DNA of 64,000 nt from Anaerolineales bacterium (GCA_015075185.1 JABTUW010000003.1:496001-560000), one strand, 5' to 3'; positions 26,679-36,102 are shown, counted from the stretch's first letter. Numbers and translations: made by a program. Notes: generated from the sequence alone by a model not told the origin.

Positions 26679-27368
26679 ATGGCTGCCAACACTATTCTCG
26701 TCGTTGAGGATGAGCTGAGTATTCAAAAGGTGATCCGCACCTACCTGGAGAGTGAAAATTTCCAGGTTGTTTGTGTGGATAACGGCCCCGAGGCGTTAAC
26801 TCTGGCCCAGGAGCTTAAGCCGGATTTGATCATCCTGGATTTGATGTTGCCCGGTATGGATGGGATGGAAATCGCCGCCCGGTTGCGCCAGGTGTCGGAT
26901 GTTTACATTCTGATCCTGACTGCCCGGACCGAAGAAGCAGATCGGGTGGCTGGGCTGCGGCTGGGGGCCGACGATTACCTGACCAAACCATTCAGCCCGC
27001 GCGAACTTGTGGCGCGAGTCCAGGCGATTCTGCGCCGCCGCCGGAGCAGCGAGTCAGCGGTGAATACGCTTCGTTTTGCGCACCTGACTATTGACCCGGA
27101 TCGCCACGAGGTCTGGACGCCGGGGCAGGCCCTTGAATTGACGACAACTGAGTTTAAGGTCCTGCTTGAACTGGCGCGTCACGCCGGCCGCGTTCTTACC
27201 CGCGAACAATTAATTGACCGGGTCTGGGGAATGGACTTCTACGGCACCGACCGGGTGGTAGATGTGTACGTGGGCCAGGTGCGCCGCAAGCTGGAGCAAG
27301 CCACCGGCGAGAGCCTGATCCAGTCTGTGCGCGGGGTTGGCTACAAGTTTGTGGATACCCGGCGATGA
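26679..27368 (+). CDS. OmpR/PhoB-family response regulator
   Basis: 229 aa. The receiver domain has the phosphoacceptor Asp54 (IILDLMLPGMDG), the acidic pair EDE near residues 10-12 and Lys103 (DDYLTKPF). A C-terminal winged helix (about 130-225) reads ALELTTTEFKVLLELA, TREQLIDRVWG and RVVDVYVGQVRRKLEQ, diagnostic of the OmpR/PhoB class. Family knowledge: such regulators bind head-to-tail direct repeats with a 10-11 bp period. Exactly this kind of array occurs at three nearby promoters (28618, 38349, 39586), which makes it a candidate regulator of the sulfur island. It is coupled to the kinase gene by an ATGA overlap. Confidence 0.95.
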   Translation: MAANTILVVEDELSIQKVIRTYLESENFQVVCVDNGPEALTLAQELKPDLIILDLMLPGMDGMEIAARLRQVSDVYILILTARTEEADRVAGLRLGADDYLTKPFSPRELVARVQAILRRRRSSESAVNTLRFAHLTIDPDRHEVWTPGQALELTTTEFKVLLELARHAGRVLTREQLIDRVWGMDFYGTDRVVDVYVGQVRRKLEQATGESLIQSVRGVGYKFVDTRR

Positions 27369-28513
27369 AATTTTGGCGCCAGCTTCGCTGGAAGATTATC
27401 GCCGGGCACATGCTGGTGGTTATTGTCGGGGTGCTCACGCTGTCGCTGGTCAGCGAGATCATCCGGCTGCGGACGATGCCCGCTGTTTTAGAGCCTTACC
27501 TGGAAATCCTGGCCCGGGCTGAGTCCCCGGCGGAGATTGAGCGGACAATCGCCGGGCTGGTGGAAACATTTTATCGGGACGCTATCTCTCGTTCGCTCGT
27601 GATTGCCGCCTTGAGCGCCATTGTGACCGGACTGTTGACCAGCCTCTTTCTGGCCCGTGAGATTCTGCGCCCCCTATGGCAGCTTGCGGACAGCAGCCAG
27701 CGCATCGCCAGCGGCCGCTACAGTGAGCGGGTAACAGTTCCTGCCAGTACGGAGTTGGCCCTGGTAGCTACCAACTTCAACCAAATGGCCGAGTCCCTGG
27801 AGCAAGTGGAACAGCAGCGAGTAGCCCTCATCAACAATGTGGCTCACGAACTGCGCACCCCGCTGACCGGCCTGGAAGGCTATCTGGAAGGGTTGCTGGA
27901 CGGCCTTTTCAGCAACGACCCGGAAACCTTCGCCCAGATGTCACAGGAAGTACGCCGTCTGCACCGCCTGGTGGATGACTTGCAGGCTCTTTCACTAGTA
28001 GAAGCCGGTCAATTTTCGCTTCGGCTGGAAACCTTCGATCTTATCCCTGTTGTCAAGCGGGTGGTTACCCAACTCAAGCCGCAGGCAATGGCCCAGTGTC
28101 TGGAAATAGTCGCCGAGCACTCTCTGCTCGAAATTCCGGTTTACGCGGATCCTGACCGTACAGCCCAGGTGCTGATAAACCTGATCGGTAATGCCATTCG
28201 TTATACTCCCGATGGCGGCTGTATTACGATTCGGGTCGGTGTAAACGACGACCTGGCCGGAGTCGAAGTGCAAGATAACGGTATCGGTATTCCCGCCGAG
28301 GTAGCCCCTTACATCTTTGAACGATTTTATCGGGTAGATCGGTCGCGCTCCCGCGTCAGTGGTGGCAGTGGTATCGGCCTGACGATTGCCCGCCACCTGG
28401 CCTGGGCCATGGGTGGCGATTTGACCGCGGCCAGTCCCGGCCCTGGCCAGGGCAGCACGTTTACCTTTACCCTTCCGCTGGCCCCCTCCGCCCGCCCGCC
28501 TAATCATTTCTGA
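27365..28513 (+). CDS. membrane sensor histidine kinase
   Basis: 382 aa. Two membrane helices (about 11-31 and 77-97) bracket a short extracytoplasmic loop of about 45 residues. These are followed by HAMP (about 98-150), a dimerisation domain with phospho-acceptor His161 (NNVAHELRTPLTGLEGYL), and a catalytic domain with N-box LINLIGNAIRYTPDGG, G1 DNGIGIP and G2 GSGIGLTIARHL. The start codon overlaps the regulator stop by 4 nt. The very small sensor loop argues against binding a large ligand; sensing through the membrane or through the co-transcribed DUF2085 protein is possible, by inference. Confidence 0.95.
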   Translation: MKFWRQLRWKIIAGHMLVVIVGVLTLSLVSEIIRLRTMPAVLEPYLEILARAESPAEIERTIAGLVETFYRDAISRSLVIAALSAIVTGLLTSLFLAREILRPLWQLADSSQRIASGRYSERVTVPASTELALVATNFNQMAESLEQVEQQRVALINNVAHELRTPLTGLEGYLEGLLDGLFSNDPETFAQMSQEVRRLHRLVDDLQALSLVEAGQFSLRLETFDLIPVVKRVVTQLKPQAMAQCLEIVAEHSLLEIPVYADPDRTAQVLINLIGNAIRYTPDGGCITIRVGVNDDLAGVEVQDNGIGIPAEVAPYIFERFYRVDRSRSRVSGGSGIGLTIARHLAWAMGGDLTAASPGPGQGSTFTFTLPLAPSARPPNHF

Positions 28514-28617
28514 CTCTCTTAGCCTTAATGAGATTTTTCCTTTTGCTCCCCAGGATTGACATATCCCGGGGTTGAGGCGGTGGATTTGTCAACCCACCGG
28601 GCGCGTTTCGTATCTTC

Positions 28618-28672
28618 CCTTACACAATCCTTACATTGACCTTATCCTGTTTTTACAAAGCTTTGTTATTGT
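28618..28672 (+). promoter_or_regulatory. four-fold 11-bp direct-repeat box and -10, rhodanese promoter
   Basis: Repeats start at 28618 (CCTTAC), 28629 (CCTTACATT), 28640 (CCTTAT) and 28651 (TTTTACA), each 11 bp apart. The -10 TATTGT lies at 28667, 16 bp after the start of the last repeat. The same layout occurs at 38349 and 39586. No good -35 hexamer is needed if an OmpR-type activator binds here. Confidence 0.8.
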
Positions 28673-28734
28673 TCAACCTGTAAAGCGATTTATTACTTCA
28701 TTACAATCTAACTAAATCCGACGGAGTTAAACAA

Positions 28735-29106
28735 ATGTTACAAAGCTTATTTGGTCACCGACAGGCAACGCCCTCTTCCCGGCAAACCAGCAAAATCCAG
28801 ACTACCACGCCTAAGGAACTGTACCAGCGCTTGCAGGATCACGAGCCGGTGGTGATGGTAGATGTGCGCTCACCCGATGAGTACCGCCATGATGGCCATA
28901 TCCGCGGGTCCCGCTTGTTGCCGCTGCCGGTTCTGTTGCAGCGAAGCGAGGAGTTGCCCAAAGACCAGCCCATCATCTGTGTCTGCCGCTCCGGCAACCG
29001 CAGTCATGTCGCGTGTGAACAGTTGGCTAGCCGGGGCTTCACTAATGTCACCAACTTGGTGGGGGGCATGATTAACTGGCGTCAGTCCGGTCTGCCTACT
29101 GACTAA
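28735..29106 (+). CDS. single-domain rhodanese sulfurtransferase
   Basis: 123 aa, start ATG 28735 behind CGGAG. A single rhodanese domain (about 22-120) has the active-site loop ICVCRSGNRSH, with Cys84 as the persulfide-forming residue, and the CH2A-like VDVRSPDEYRHDGHI. The N-terminal 22 residues are polar, with no signal peptide, so it is cytoplasmic. Family knowledge: it shuttles sulfane sulfur between donors such as thiosulfate or glutathione-type persulfides. It opens the sulfur island directly after the two-component genes and has the 11-bp repeat box in its promoter. Confidence 0.93.
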   Translation: MLQSLFGHRQATPSSRQTSKIQTTTPKELYQRLQDHEPVVMVDVRSPDEYRHDGHIRGSRLLPLPVLLQRSEELPKDQPIICVCRSGNRSHVACEQLASRGFTNVTNLVGGMINWRQSGLPTD

Positions 29107-29123
29107 CAGAACTTACGCGGTTA

Positions 29124-29226
29124 TGTCATTTCGAGCGACGATAGGAGCGAGAAATCCCTCAAAACTGCTCTAGCAAGACGAGGTATTAGGGATTTCTCCC
29201 TTCGCTCCGCTCCGGTCGAAATGACA
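29124..29226. repeat. long hairpin repeat, TGTCATTTCGAGCGA family
   Basis: The left arm (29124-29159, starting TGTCATTTCGAGCGA and ending GAGAAATCCCT) and the right arm (29188-29226, starting AGGGATTTCTCCC and ending GAAATGACA) form a stem of about 36 bp with few mismatches. This kind of element is dispersed in many bacterial genomes. It sits between the rhodanese and SulP genes. Confidence 0.8.
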
Positions 29227-29270
29227 TACTCAGGCTCATCGCGTACTCCTATCTTTAAGAGGTGGGCGAC

Positions 29271-31043
29271 ATGGCCACATTGGAAGCGGTAAGTTCCGCA
29301 ACAATACAACGTCGGGCTGAGAAATCGTCTCTCAGCCGTTTTTTGCCTTTTTTAGATTGGCTGGTCCACTACCAGCGAGCTAACTTGGTCGGGGACTTGA
29401 TGGCCGGTATTATCGTGGCGATCATGCTGGTGCCCCAGGGTATGGCCTATGCTCTGTTGGCCGGACTCCCGCCCCAGGTGGGCCTGTACGCCAGTATTGC
29501 GCCCCTGATAATTTATGGATTGCTGGGCACCAGCCGAACTCTGGCGGTTGGGCCGGTGGCGATTGTCTCGCTGTTGGTTGTTAGCGGGGTCAGTCCCCTC
29601 GCCGAGCCGGGCAGCGCCGCTTATATCCAACTGGTTTTGACTTTGGCCTTGTTGGTTGGCTTGATCCAGGTCGTCATGGGCCTGGTCAGACTGGGGTTTC
29701 TGGTCAACTTTCTCAGCCACCCGGTTCTCTCCGGCTTTACCAGTGCAGCCGCGATTGTGATCGGGTTCAGCCAACTCAAGCACCTGCTGGGTGTGTCCAT
29801 CCCGCAAACGGAGCAGCTTTATGAACTCCTGCTTCATCTCGCTCAACGCCTGGGCGAAAGTAACCCGGTTACGGTGAGCATCGGCCTGGGAAGTATCGGG
29901 GTTCTGCTCTATTTCAAGTACGGATTGGGGAAGCAGCTCAAACGGTGGGGTGTGTCTGAGCGCCTGATTGTACCCCTGACCCGGAGTGCGCCGTTAGTGG
30001 TCGTGTTGCTGGGAACGGGATTGGTCTGGGCCTTAGCTCTGCATGAGCAGGCCAGCGTCAAAATTGTGGCCGAGGTGCCGGCCGGTTTGCCGGGCTTGAC
30101 CCTGCCTGTACTTGACTCGCAGGTGTGGCAGCTTCTCCTGCCTACGGCGCTGGCCATCAGCTTCGTGGGTTACATGGAAAGCATCTCCGTTGCTAAATCA
30201 CTGGCCAGCAAACGGCGGCAAAAAATAGATGCCGACCAGGAATTAATCGCGCTGGGCGCGGCTAACCTGGGGGCGACGCTGACCGGCGGCTATCCGGTTA
30301 CAGGGGGCTTCAGCCGTTCGGTGGTCAACTTCGCGGCTGGAGCCAATACCGGCCTGGCTTCCCTCATAACCGCCGCGTTGATTGCCCTGACGGTCATCTT
30401 TTTAACCCCTCTTTTTTACTTTTTGCCTCAGGCAGTGCTGGCCGCGATCATCATTGTCGCCGTGGCCGGTTTGATTGATCTGGCGACACTCAGGCATGTC
30501 TGGCATTACAACAAAGCCGATGCGGCCTCGCTGATTGTCACCTTTCTGACGGTGCTGGCATTGGGGGTCGAGGTCGGGATTGGGGTAGGGGTTGCCGTTA
30601 CCATCCTGCTTTTTTTGTGGCGGACCAGCCGGCCGCATGTGGCTGTCGTCGGCCGCCTGGGCCAGAGCGAAACTTACCGCAATATCCTGCGTCACCCGGT
30701 CAAAACTTGCCCGCATGTAGTGGCGATGCGGGTAGATGAGAGCCTGTATTTTGCTAACACCAAGTTCCTGGAAGATTGCGTCCTGGGCATCATCGCCGAG
30801 CGGCCCGAAGTAAAACACCTGGTTCTCAGCGGCATTGCGATCAACTTTATTGATGCCAGCGCCCTGGAAACCCTGGCGGCTCTGGTCGAAGAGTTGCGTA
30901 ATGCGGGTGTGGAATTTCACCTGGCTGAGATTAAAGGACCGGTGATGGATCGGCTCAAGGCGATTGGCTTTGTGGACAAAATTGGCCCGGATCATATCCA
31001 CCTGAGCACCCACGACGCCATGCAAGCTCTGAATTGCGTTTAA
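29271..31043 (+). CDS. SulP-family anion transporter with STAS domain
   Basis: 590 aa from ATG 29271 (AGAGGTGG about 8 nt upstream). The GTG at 29262 is in frame but too close. SulP core: about 12 helices with VPQGMAYALLAGLPPQVGLY, LAVGPVAIVSLLV, and the conserved loop TGGYPVTGGFSRSVVNFAAG. The C-terminal STAS domain (about 445-575) has VKHLVLSGIAINFIDASALE. Family knowledge: SulP proteins carry sulfate, bicarbonate or related anions across the inner membrane. In this setting sulfate or sulfite movement is the likely role. It is followed 28 bp later by the 4Fe-4S/NrfD gene. Confidence 0.93.
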   Translation: MATLEAVSSATIQRRAEKSSLSRFLPFLDWLVHYQRANLVGDLMAGIIVAIMLVPQGMAYALLAGLPPQVGLYASIAPLIIYGLLGTSRTLAVGPVAIVSLLVVSGVSPLAEPGSAAYIQLVLTLALLVGLIQVVMGLVRLGFLVNFLSHPVLSGFTSAAAIVIGFSQLKHLLGVSIPQTEQLYELLLHLAQRLGESNPVTVSIGLGSIGVLLYFKYGLGKQLKRWGVSERLIVPLTRSAPLVVVLLGTGLVWALALHEQASVKIVAEVPAGLPGLTLPVLDSQVWQLLLPTALAISFVGYMESISVAKSLASKRRQKIDADQELIALGAANLGATLTGGYPVTGGFSRSVVNFAAGANTGLASLITAALIALTVIFLTPLFYFLPQAVLAAIIIVAVAGLIDLATLRHVWHYNKADAASLIVTFLTVLALGVEVGIGVGVAVTILLFLWRTSRPHVAVVGRLGQSETYRNILRHPVKTCPHVVAMRVDESLYFANTKFLEDCVLGIIAERPEVKHLVLSGIAINFIDASALETLAALVEELRNAGVEFHLAEIKGPVMDRLKAIGFVDKIGPDHIHLSTHDAMQALNCV

Positions 31044-31071
31044 CGGAATAAATTGAGGGAGGGGAAAGTGG

Positions 31072-32841
31072 ATGAACTACGGCTTTGTCATCAACAATAA
31101 AACCTGCATCGGCTGTCACGCTTGCAGCACCGCCTGCAAGTCTGAGAACGAAGTGCCGCTGGGCGTTTACCGCACCTGGGTCAAATACGTCGAGAAGGGC
31201 GAGTATCCCCACAGCAGGCGCTATTTCCAGGTCAGCCGTTGCAATCACTGCGCCAATCCGCCCTGCGTTCGCATCTGCCCGGTAACGGCCATGTACCAGC
31301 GCCACGACGGGATTGTCGAATTTGACCCCGACGTGTGCATCGGCTGTAAAGCCTGTATGCAGGCTTGCCCCTACGACGCCATCTACCTCGACCCCGAAAC
31401 CCATGCGGCAGCTAAGTGTCACTTCTGCTCCCACCGCACCGACATCGGCCTGCAGCCCGCCTGCGTTGTGGTTTGCCCCACCCAGTCCATTATCGCCGGC
31501 GACCTTGACGACCCCAACAGCCACATCCGCCACTTGCTGGCCCATGAAAAGATCAGCGTGCGCAAGCCGGAGCAGGGCACCGCCCCCAAGTTGTTTTATA
31601 TTGACGGCGACGATGTGGGCCTGACCCCCACCGCCGCCCAGGCCAGCTTTATGTGGACTGACCTGGTCTCCGAACAAAGCGTGGCTGCCTCTGCCAACGG
31701 ACATACCAACGGTCGCTATGAGATCATTCCCCTGACAGCCGTTCAAAGCGACCGCCGACCGCCGAGTGCGAAGCCTCTCCTTGGGACCGCCGACCGTGGA
31801 AATGACTCGTCTTACGCCTCACGCTTCACCCCTCACGCTTCCTCGGGTGTCTCCATTCGCGCCCCTCAACAACAAGGTACTGGCTATCACGGCCCCATTC
31901 ACCTGGGCGCAGGACGCATTGCTGAACATCTGACGCAGACCACCTACAACGCCCAGCACAAAATTCCCTGGCATTGGCCGGTGCCGGCTTACCTGGTGAC
32001 AAAAGGCATTGGCAGCGGTCTCTTTGCGCTCTTGGCTATTTTCTTTGGACTAAACCTGGTTGACTTCAATCCGCTGCTGGCCCTGGCGGGCAATTTTACC
32101 GCCCTTTTGTTCATCGGCCTGACGACCTTGCTTTTGGTGCTGGACCTCGATCAGCCGCTGAAGTTCCACACCATCCTGACCCGGCCCCAGTGGCGATCCT
32201 GGCTGACGCGAGGGGCTTTTATCCTGATCGGCTTTACCCTCATCGCCGGTCTGTGGTTATTGATTGAGGGCGCGGCCTACATGGGACTGTTAGACCCGAC
32301 CATCGCCGCGCTAACCCGCCGGCCGCTGCTGGCGATTGGTTTTGTTCTGGCTGTGGCTGCGGCCATTTACACTGCTTTCCTGTTCGGCCAGGCCGAAGGG
32401 CGCGACCTGTGGCAAAGTACCTTGTTGCCAGCCCACCTGGTCATCCAGGCGGTAATGGTTGGCTCAGCAACCCTGCTGGCTTTGGGGCTGTGGGCGCCCA
32501 TAGCTCCGGCGATGGTCACCGCTTTAATCTGGATTTTTGGCGTATCGCTTGTTGTGGATCTCTTTGTGACCCTGCTCGGCGAATTTGGCATGCCCCATGC
32601 CTCCGAAGTCGCTGCCCGCGCCGCGCACGACATCAGTCACGGCAAGTATCGAAACTATCTCTGGGCAGGTTCTATCGGCTTAGGGCATCTGGCGCCGCTG
32701 ATTCTACTGTTAGCCGTTGGTTTGATGACCCCCTCTCCTGCGACGGGCTTACTGGCCGTTGCTGCCATAATGACCATTGTTGGCCTATACTTGTTTGAAT
32801 ATGCCTTCGTCATGGCCCCGCAGGAGATACCCAATTCGTAG
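31072..32841 (+). CDS. fused 4Fe-4S ferredoxin (DmsB/SoeB-like) and NrfD/SoeC-like membrane protein
   Basis: 589 aa. The N-terminal part (1-175) has sixteen cysteines in four clusters: Cys12/15/18/22, 57/60/65/69, 89/92/95/99 and 116/119/131/135, the set for four 4Fe-4S centres of DmsB, NrfC and SoeB proteins. A linker follows (about 190-300), part of it repeat-derived. About eight membrane helices (305-585) then resemble the NrfD/DmsC/SoeC quinone-interacting subunit. Family knowledge: electron-transfer and membrane subunits of CISM molybdoenzymes are normally separate polypeptides. Here they are fused, placing the FeS arm next to the quinone site. The catalytic partner is the next gene. No signal peptide, so the FeS part faces the cytoplasm. 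Confidence 0.92.
   Translation: MNYGFVINNKTCIGCHACSTACKSENEVPLGVYRTWVKYVEKGEYPHSRRYFQVSRCNHCANPPCVRICPVTAMYQRHDGIVEFDPDVCIGCKACMQACPYDAIYLDPETHAAAKCHFCSHRTDIGLQPACVVVCPTQSIIAGDLDDPNSHIRHLLAHEKISVRKPEQGTAPKLFYIDGDDVGLTPTAAQASFMWTDLVSEQSVAASANGHTNGRYEIIPLTAVQSDRRPPSAKPLLGTADRGNDSSYASRFTPHASSGVSIRAPQQQGTGYHGPIHLGAGRIAEHLTQTTYNAQHKIPWHWPVPAYLVTKGIGSGLFALLAIFFGLNLVDFNPLLALAGNFTALLFIGLTTLLLVLDLDQPLKFHTILTRPQWRSWLTRGAFILIGFTLIAGLWLLIEGAAYMGLLDPTIAALTRRPLLAIGFVLAVAAAIYTAFLFGQAEGRDLWQSTLLPAHLVIQAVMVGSATLLALGLWAPIAPAMVTALIWIFGVSLVVDLFVTLLGEFGMPHASEVAARAAHDISHGKYRNYLWAGSIGLGHLAPLILLLAVGLMTPSPATGLLAVAAIMTIVGLYLFEYAFVMAPQEIPNS
31739..31858 (+). repeat. in-frame repeat insertion in the FeS/NrfD linker
   Basis: The sequence GACCGCCGACCGCCGAGTGC and a stretch with CTCACGCTTCACCCCTCACGC encode a Ser/Arg/Pro-rich low-complexity peptide (about residues 224-262). 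It resembles the intergenic hairpins at 20576 and the ACGTTTCACG element at 19469. It lies exactly in the linker between the FeS and membrane domains. Confidence 0.7.
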
Positions 32842-32930
32842 CCAGGAAGTAGGGACGCGAAGCGAGGAGTAGGGAGTAGGGGTCTAAAGAAGTTATGCCC
32901 TTCTCCTTACTTCCCACTCCTTACTCCTAT
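32842..32930. repeat. hairpin repeat of GGAGTAGGGAGTAGG type
   Basis: The left arm (GGAAGTAGGGACGCGAAGCG then AGGAGTAGGGAGTAGGGG) and the right arm (CTCCTTACTTCCCACTCCTT ACTCC) pair imperfectly. It fills the gap between the FeS/NrfD and molybdopterin genes. The same family occurs at 43536-43606, with a fragment in frame near 45520-45555. Confidence 0.75.
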
Positions 32931-32942
32931 TTGGAGAGATTG

Positions 32943-35900
32943 ATGAAAGCAAAACTGTCCCGTTTTCTCAACGCAGTGACTCAATTAAGCCAAACCCAGC
33001 AGCCAGCCTGGACCACCTCGGTAGGCCAAGTGGAAGCAGCCAGCCCAGAAGTCAAACCAATCCATTTGGTGGAGATTCCAACGTCCGCTACAAGCAATGG
33101 CAGCACTACCTCCCCCATTTCTCCAACCCTCCAACCTTCCAACTCTCCAACTTTCCACTCTTCCCCCGGCCTGACCAGTTATCCTCCGCCGGAAAAGTGG
33201 GATGACTGGGTCGAATACGATCCCAAAGCCTGGCCGAAGAAAAAGCCTCGCAATTATATGCTCGTACCCACCATCTGTTTCAACTGCGAGAGCGCCTGCG
33301 GCCTGCTGGGCTATGTGGACAAAGAAACCCTCGAAATCCAGAAGTTTGAAGGCAACCCGCTCCACCCCGGCAGCCGGGGGCGCAACTGCGCCAAGGGGCC
33401 GGCCACGCACAACCAGATCTACGACCCGGAGCGCATCCTTTTTCCGCTCAAGCGGGTCGGCCAGCGTGGCGAGGGCAAGTGGCAGCGGGTCACCTGGGAT
33501 GAAGTGCTCGATGACCTGGCCGGGCGAATCCGCAAAGCCTTTCTGGAAGAGCGCCATAACGAGATTATGTACCATGTCGGCCGGCCCGGTCACGACGGGC
33601 TGATGGAGTGGGTCCTCTTTGCCTGGGGCGTGGACAGCCACAACAGCCATACCAATGTCTGCTCGTCCGGGGGACGCGCCGGTTACGCCTTCTGGATGGG
33701 CCTCGACCGCCCTTCGCCCGACCACGCCAATGCCCGCGTCATCTTATTACTCAGCTCGCACCTGGAAACGGGCCATTACTTTAATCCCCACGCCCAGCGG
33801 ATTCTGGAAGGCAAGCAGGCCGGGGCCAAATTGATCGTCATTGACACCCGTCTGTCTAACACCGCCAGCCATGCCGACTACTGGCTGTCGCCCTGGCCCG
33901 GCACCGAGGCCGTTATCTTCCTGGCCGTTGCCAACCACCTGATCCAGACCAGCCAATACAATCGTGATTTTGTCCAAGCCTGGGTTAACTGGGCCGAATA
34001 CCTTCGCCACGAATGGCCGGATGAGCCGTGCACTTTTGAAACCTTTGAAGCCAAGCTCAAGGAAATCTACGCCGGTTACACCTTTGAGTTTGCCGCCGCC
34101 GAGAGTGGTGTCGAGGCTGATATAATCCGCAAAGTCGCCGAGGAAGTGGCCCGCTGTGAAGGCAAACTGGCCTCTCATACCTGGCGCAGCGCCACCGCCG
34201 GTCATCTGGGTGGCTGGCAAATTGCCCGTGCCCTGTGGTTCCTCAATGTGCTGACCGGCTCCGTTGGGGTCAGCGGCGGGGTTTCCGCCAGCGCCTGGGA
34301 CAAGTGGACGCCTCGGCCGTACAAGCTGGCGCCTCACCCCAAGCGCTGGAATGAACTGACCTGGCCCCAAGAGTACCCCCTGACTTTCTTTGAACTGAGC
34401 TACCTGCTCCCCCACTTTTTAAAAGAGGGCCGGGGCAAGCTCGACACCTACTTTACCCGCGTCTACAATCCGGTCTGGACTAACCCCGACGGCATGTCGT
34501 GGCTGGAAGCCCTAACCGACGAGTCGAAGGTGGGCTTACACGCTTGCCTGACTCCCACCTGGAGCGAAACGGCCTGGTTCGCCGATTACGTTCTGCCCAT
34601 GGGCCACGCCGCGGAAAGGTACGATACCATGAGTCAGGAGACCCACGCCGGGGCCTGGTTGGCCTTTCGCCAGCCGGTGCGCCGGGCCGCCCTGGAGCGG
34701 CTGGGGCAGCCGGTCGAGTATAGCTACGAAGCCAACCCCGGCCAGGTCTGGGAGGAGACCGAATTTTGGATTGAACTCTCGTGGCGGATTGACCCCGACG
34801 GCGCGCTGGGAATCCGCCAGTATTTTGAATCGCCCTACCGGCCCGGCGAAAAAATCACCGCCCAGGAATATTATCGCTGGATGTTTGAAAACAGCGTGCC
34901 CGGCCTGCCGGAAGCCGCGGCCAAAGAGGGGCTGACTCCCTACGAGTACATGAGCAAATACGGCGCTTTTGAGCTTCGCCGGGGGGCGGAAAAGCCCTAT
35001 GCCCAGCCGGTGGCGGCGGAGCTGCTGGAAAATTCCGGCATAGATGCAGAAACAGGTATCGTCTATACCCAGGCGCCGGCCAAACCTGGAGCCAATATCA
35101 CTCCCTATCCCGCTTTCCCCGGCGACGAGCGAGGCCGGCCCATTGGCCTCAAGGTCGGTGAGCAGGTGGTGCGCGGCTTTGACACCCCTTCCCGCCGCCT
35201 GGAGTTTTACTCCACCACCCTGCGCGACTGGGGCTGGCCGGAGCAGGCCGTTCCCGGTTACATCAAGAGCCACGTCCATCCCGACAATCTCGACCAGGCA
35301 GCCAACGAATTTGTGCTGCTGCCTACCTTTCGCCTGCCGACGATGATCCATACCCGCTCCGGCAACAGCAAGTGGCTGAACGAGATCAGCCATAAGAACC
35401 CCTTGTGGCTTCATCCCAGCGATGCCCGGTGGCTGGGCGTCAATACGGGCGACCTGGTTCGCGTGACCACTGACATCGGCTATTTTGTCATCAAGTGCTG
35501 GGTTACGGAAGGGATTCGTCCCGGCGTGGCGGCCTGTTCCCACCATATGGGGCGCTGGCGGCTGCACGAAACGGGCATGGAACGCTGGTCGTCGGCTCTG
35601 GTGGACTTGCAGCCGGACGGCGAGGGCCGCTGGCGCATGCGCCAATTGAGCGGAGCGCAGCCCTTTGAAAGCAGCGATCCCGACTCTCAACGCATCTGGT
35701 GGCAGGATGTCGGCGTACATCAAAACCTGACCTTCCCGGTTCACCCCGATCCCATCAGCGGCATGCACTGCTGGCATCAGAAGGTCAAGCTGGAAAAAGC
35801 GCCTGCCGGGGACAGCTACGGCGACATCTTGGTGGATACGCAAAAATCTCACGCTATCTACCGGGAGTGGCTGGCCCTGACCCGGCCCGCCGCTCAGGTA

Positions 35901-36092
35901 TCGCCCGACGGCACCCGACGGCCTTACTGGCTATTACGGCCGTTCCGCCCGCAGCGGGAGGCTTACCGGCTGCCGCCAGGTACGGGCCAGGCCGCTGCTT
36001 CGGCTGTCGCAAGCACGCCCCAGCCCGACGGGACCAACAGGCCGGAAGCAGCGGCGGCTGAAATGCCGAGTTCCCGGCTGCCTGAGGGGTGA
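32943..36092 (+). CDS. cytoplasmic molybdopterin oxidoreductase, SoeA/PsrA-like
   Basis: 1,049 aa from ATG 32943 with GGAGA 7 nt upstream; the ATG at 32895 lies inside the hairpin repeat and is rejected. The 4Fe-4S motif is Cys112-x2-Cys115-x3-Cys119-x29-Cys149. Cys240 in TNVCSSGGRAGY is placed to ligate molybdenum. The C-terminal dinucleotide-binding domain (about 800-920) contains RLPTMIHTRSGNSKWLNE and the HPSDARWLGVNTGDLVRV block. No twin-arginine signal is present, so the enzyme stays in the cytoplasm, as SoeA does. With the FeS/NrfD fusion it forms a two-gene CISM-type complex. Family knowledge supports sulfite oxidation, polysulfide or thiosulfate reduction, or related chemistry. Sulfite dehydrogenase is preferred because of the persulfide-dioxygenase and sulfate-transporter neighbours (inference). 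Confidence 0.9.
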   Translation: MKAKLSRFLNAVTQLSQTQQPAWTTSVGQVEAASPEVKPIHLVEIPTSATSNGSTTSPISPTLQPSNSPTFHSSPGLTSYPPPEKWDDWVEYDPKAWPKKKPRNYMLVPTICFNCESACGLLGYVDKETLEIQKFEGNPLHPGSRGRNCAKGPATHNQIYDPERILFPLKRVGQRGEGKWQRVTWDEVLDDLAGRIRKAFLEERHNEIMYHVGRPGHDGLMEWVLFAWGVDSHNSHTNVCSSGGRAGYAFWMGLDRPSPDHANARVILLLSSHLETGHYFNPHAQRILEGKQAGAKLIVIDTRLSNTASHADYWLSPWPGTEAVIFLAVANHLIQTSQYNRDFVQAWVNWAEYLRHEWPDEPCTFETFEAKLKEIYAGYTFEFAAAESGVEADIIRKVAEEVARCEGKLASHTWRSATAGHLGGWQIARALWFLNVLTGSVGVSGGVSASAWDKWTPRPYKLAPHPKRWNELTWPQEYPLTFFELSYLLPHFLKEGRGKLDTYFTRVYNPVWTNPDGMSWLEALTDESKVGLHACLTPTWSETAWFADYVLPMGHAAERYDTMSQETHAGAWLAFRQPVRRAALERLGQPVEYSYEANPGQVWEETEFWIELSWRIDPDGALGIRQYFESPYRPGEKITAQEYYRWMFENSVPGLPEAAAKEGLTPYEYMSKYGAFELRRGAEKPYAQPVAAELLENSGIDAETGIVYTQAPAKPGANITPYPAFPGDERGRPIGLKVGEQVVRGFDTPSRRLEFYSTTLRDWGWPEQAVPGYIKSHVHPDNLDQAANEFVLLPTFRLPTMIHTRSGNSKWLNEISHKNPLWLHPSDARWLGVNTGDLVRVTTDIGYFVIKCWVTEGIRPGVAACSHHMGRWRLHETGMERWSSALVDLQPDGEGRWRMRQLSGAQPFESSDPDSQRIWWQDVGVHQNLTFPVHPDPISGMHCWHQKVKLEKAPAGDSYGDILVDTQKSHAIYREWLALTRPAAQVSPDGTRRPYWLLRPFRPQREAYRLPPGTGQAAASAVASTPQPDGTNRPEAAAAEMPSSRLPEG
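33115..33168 (+). repeat. in-frame CCAACTCTCCAA-type repeat in the molybdoenzyme N-terminus
   Basis: Tandem short units of CCAACCCTCCAACCTTCC and CCAACTCTCC encode SPTLQPSNSPTFHSSPG at about residues 58-76, before the first FeS cysteine. Similar wording is in frame in the TIR gene at 63293-63340. Confidence 0.7.
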
Positions 36093-36102
36093 GCAGATAA
36101 TC

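Noticed and set aside
28618..28661. 11-bp repeats read as a chance microsatellite or CRISPR-like array
   Set aside because: Units are short and diverged, number exactly four, and recur at three promoters with a fixed distance to -10. There are no unique spacers and no cas genes.
32895..32942. N-terminal extension of the molybdoenzyme (start at 32895)
   Set aside because: These 16 codons translate a hairpin repeat. A good ribosome-binding site precedes ATG 32943.
34536..35852. 438-codon minus-strand open frame in the molybdoenzyme gene
   Set aside because: Shadow; the plus-strand gene carries the full FeS and cofactor motifs.
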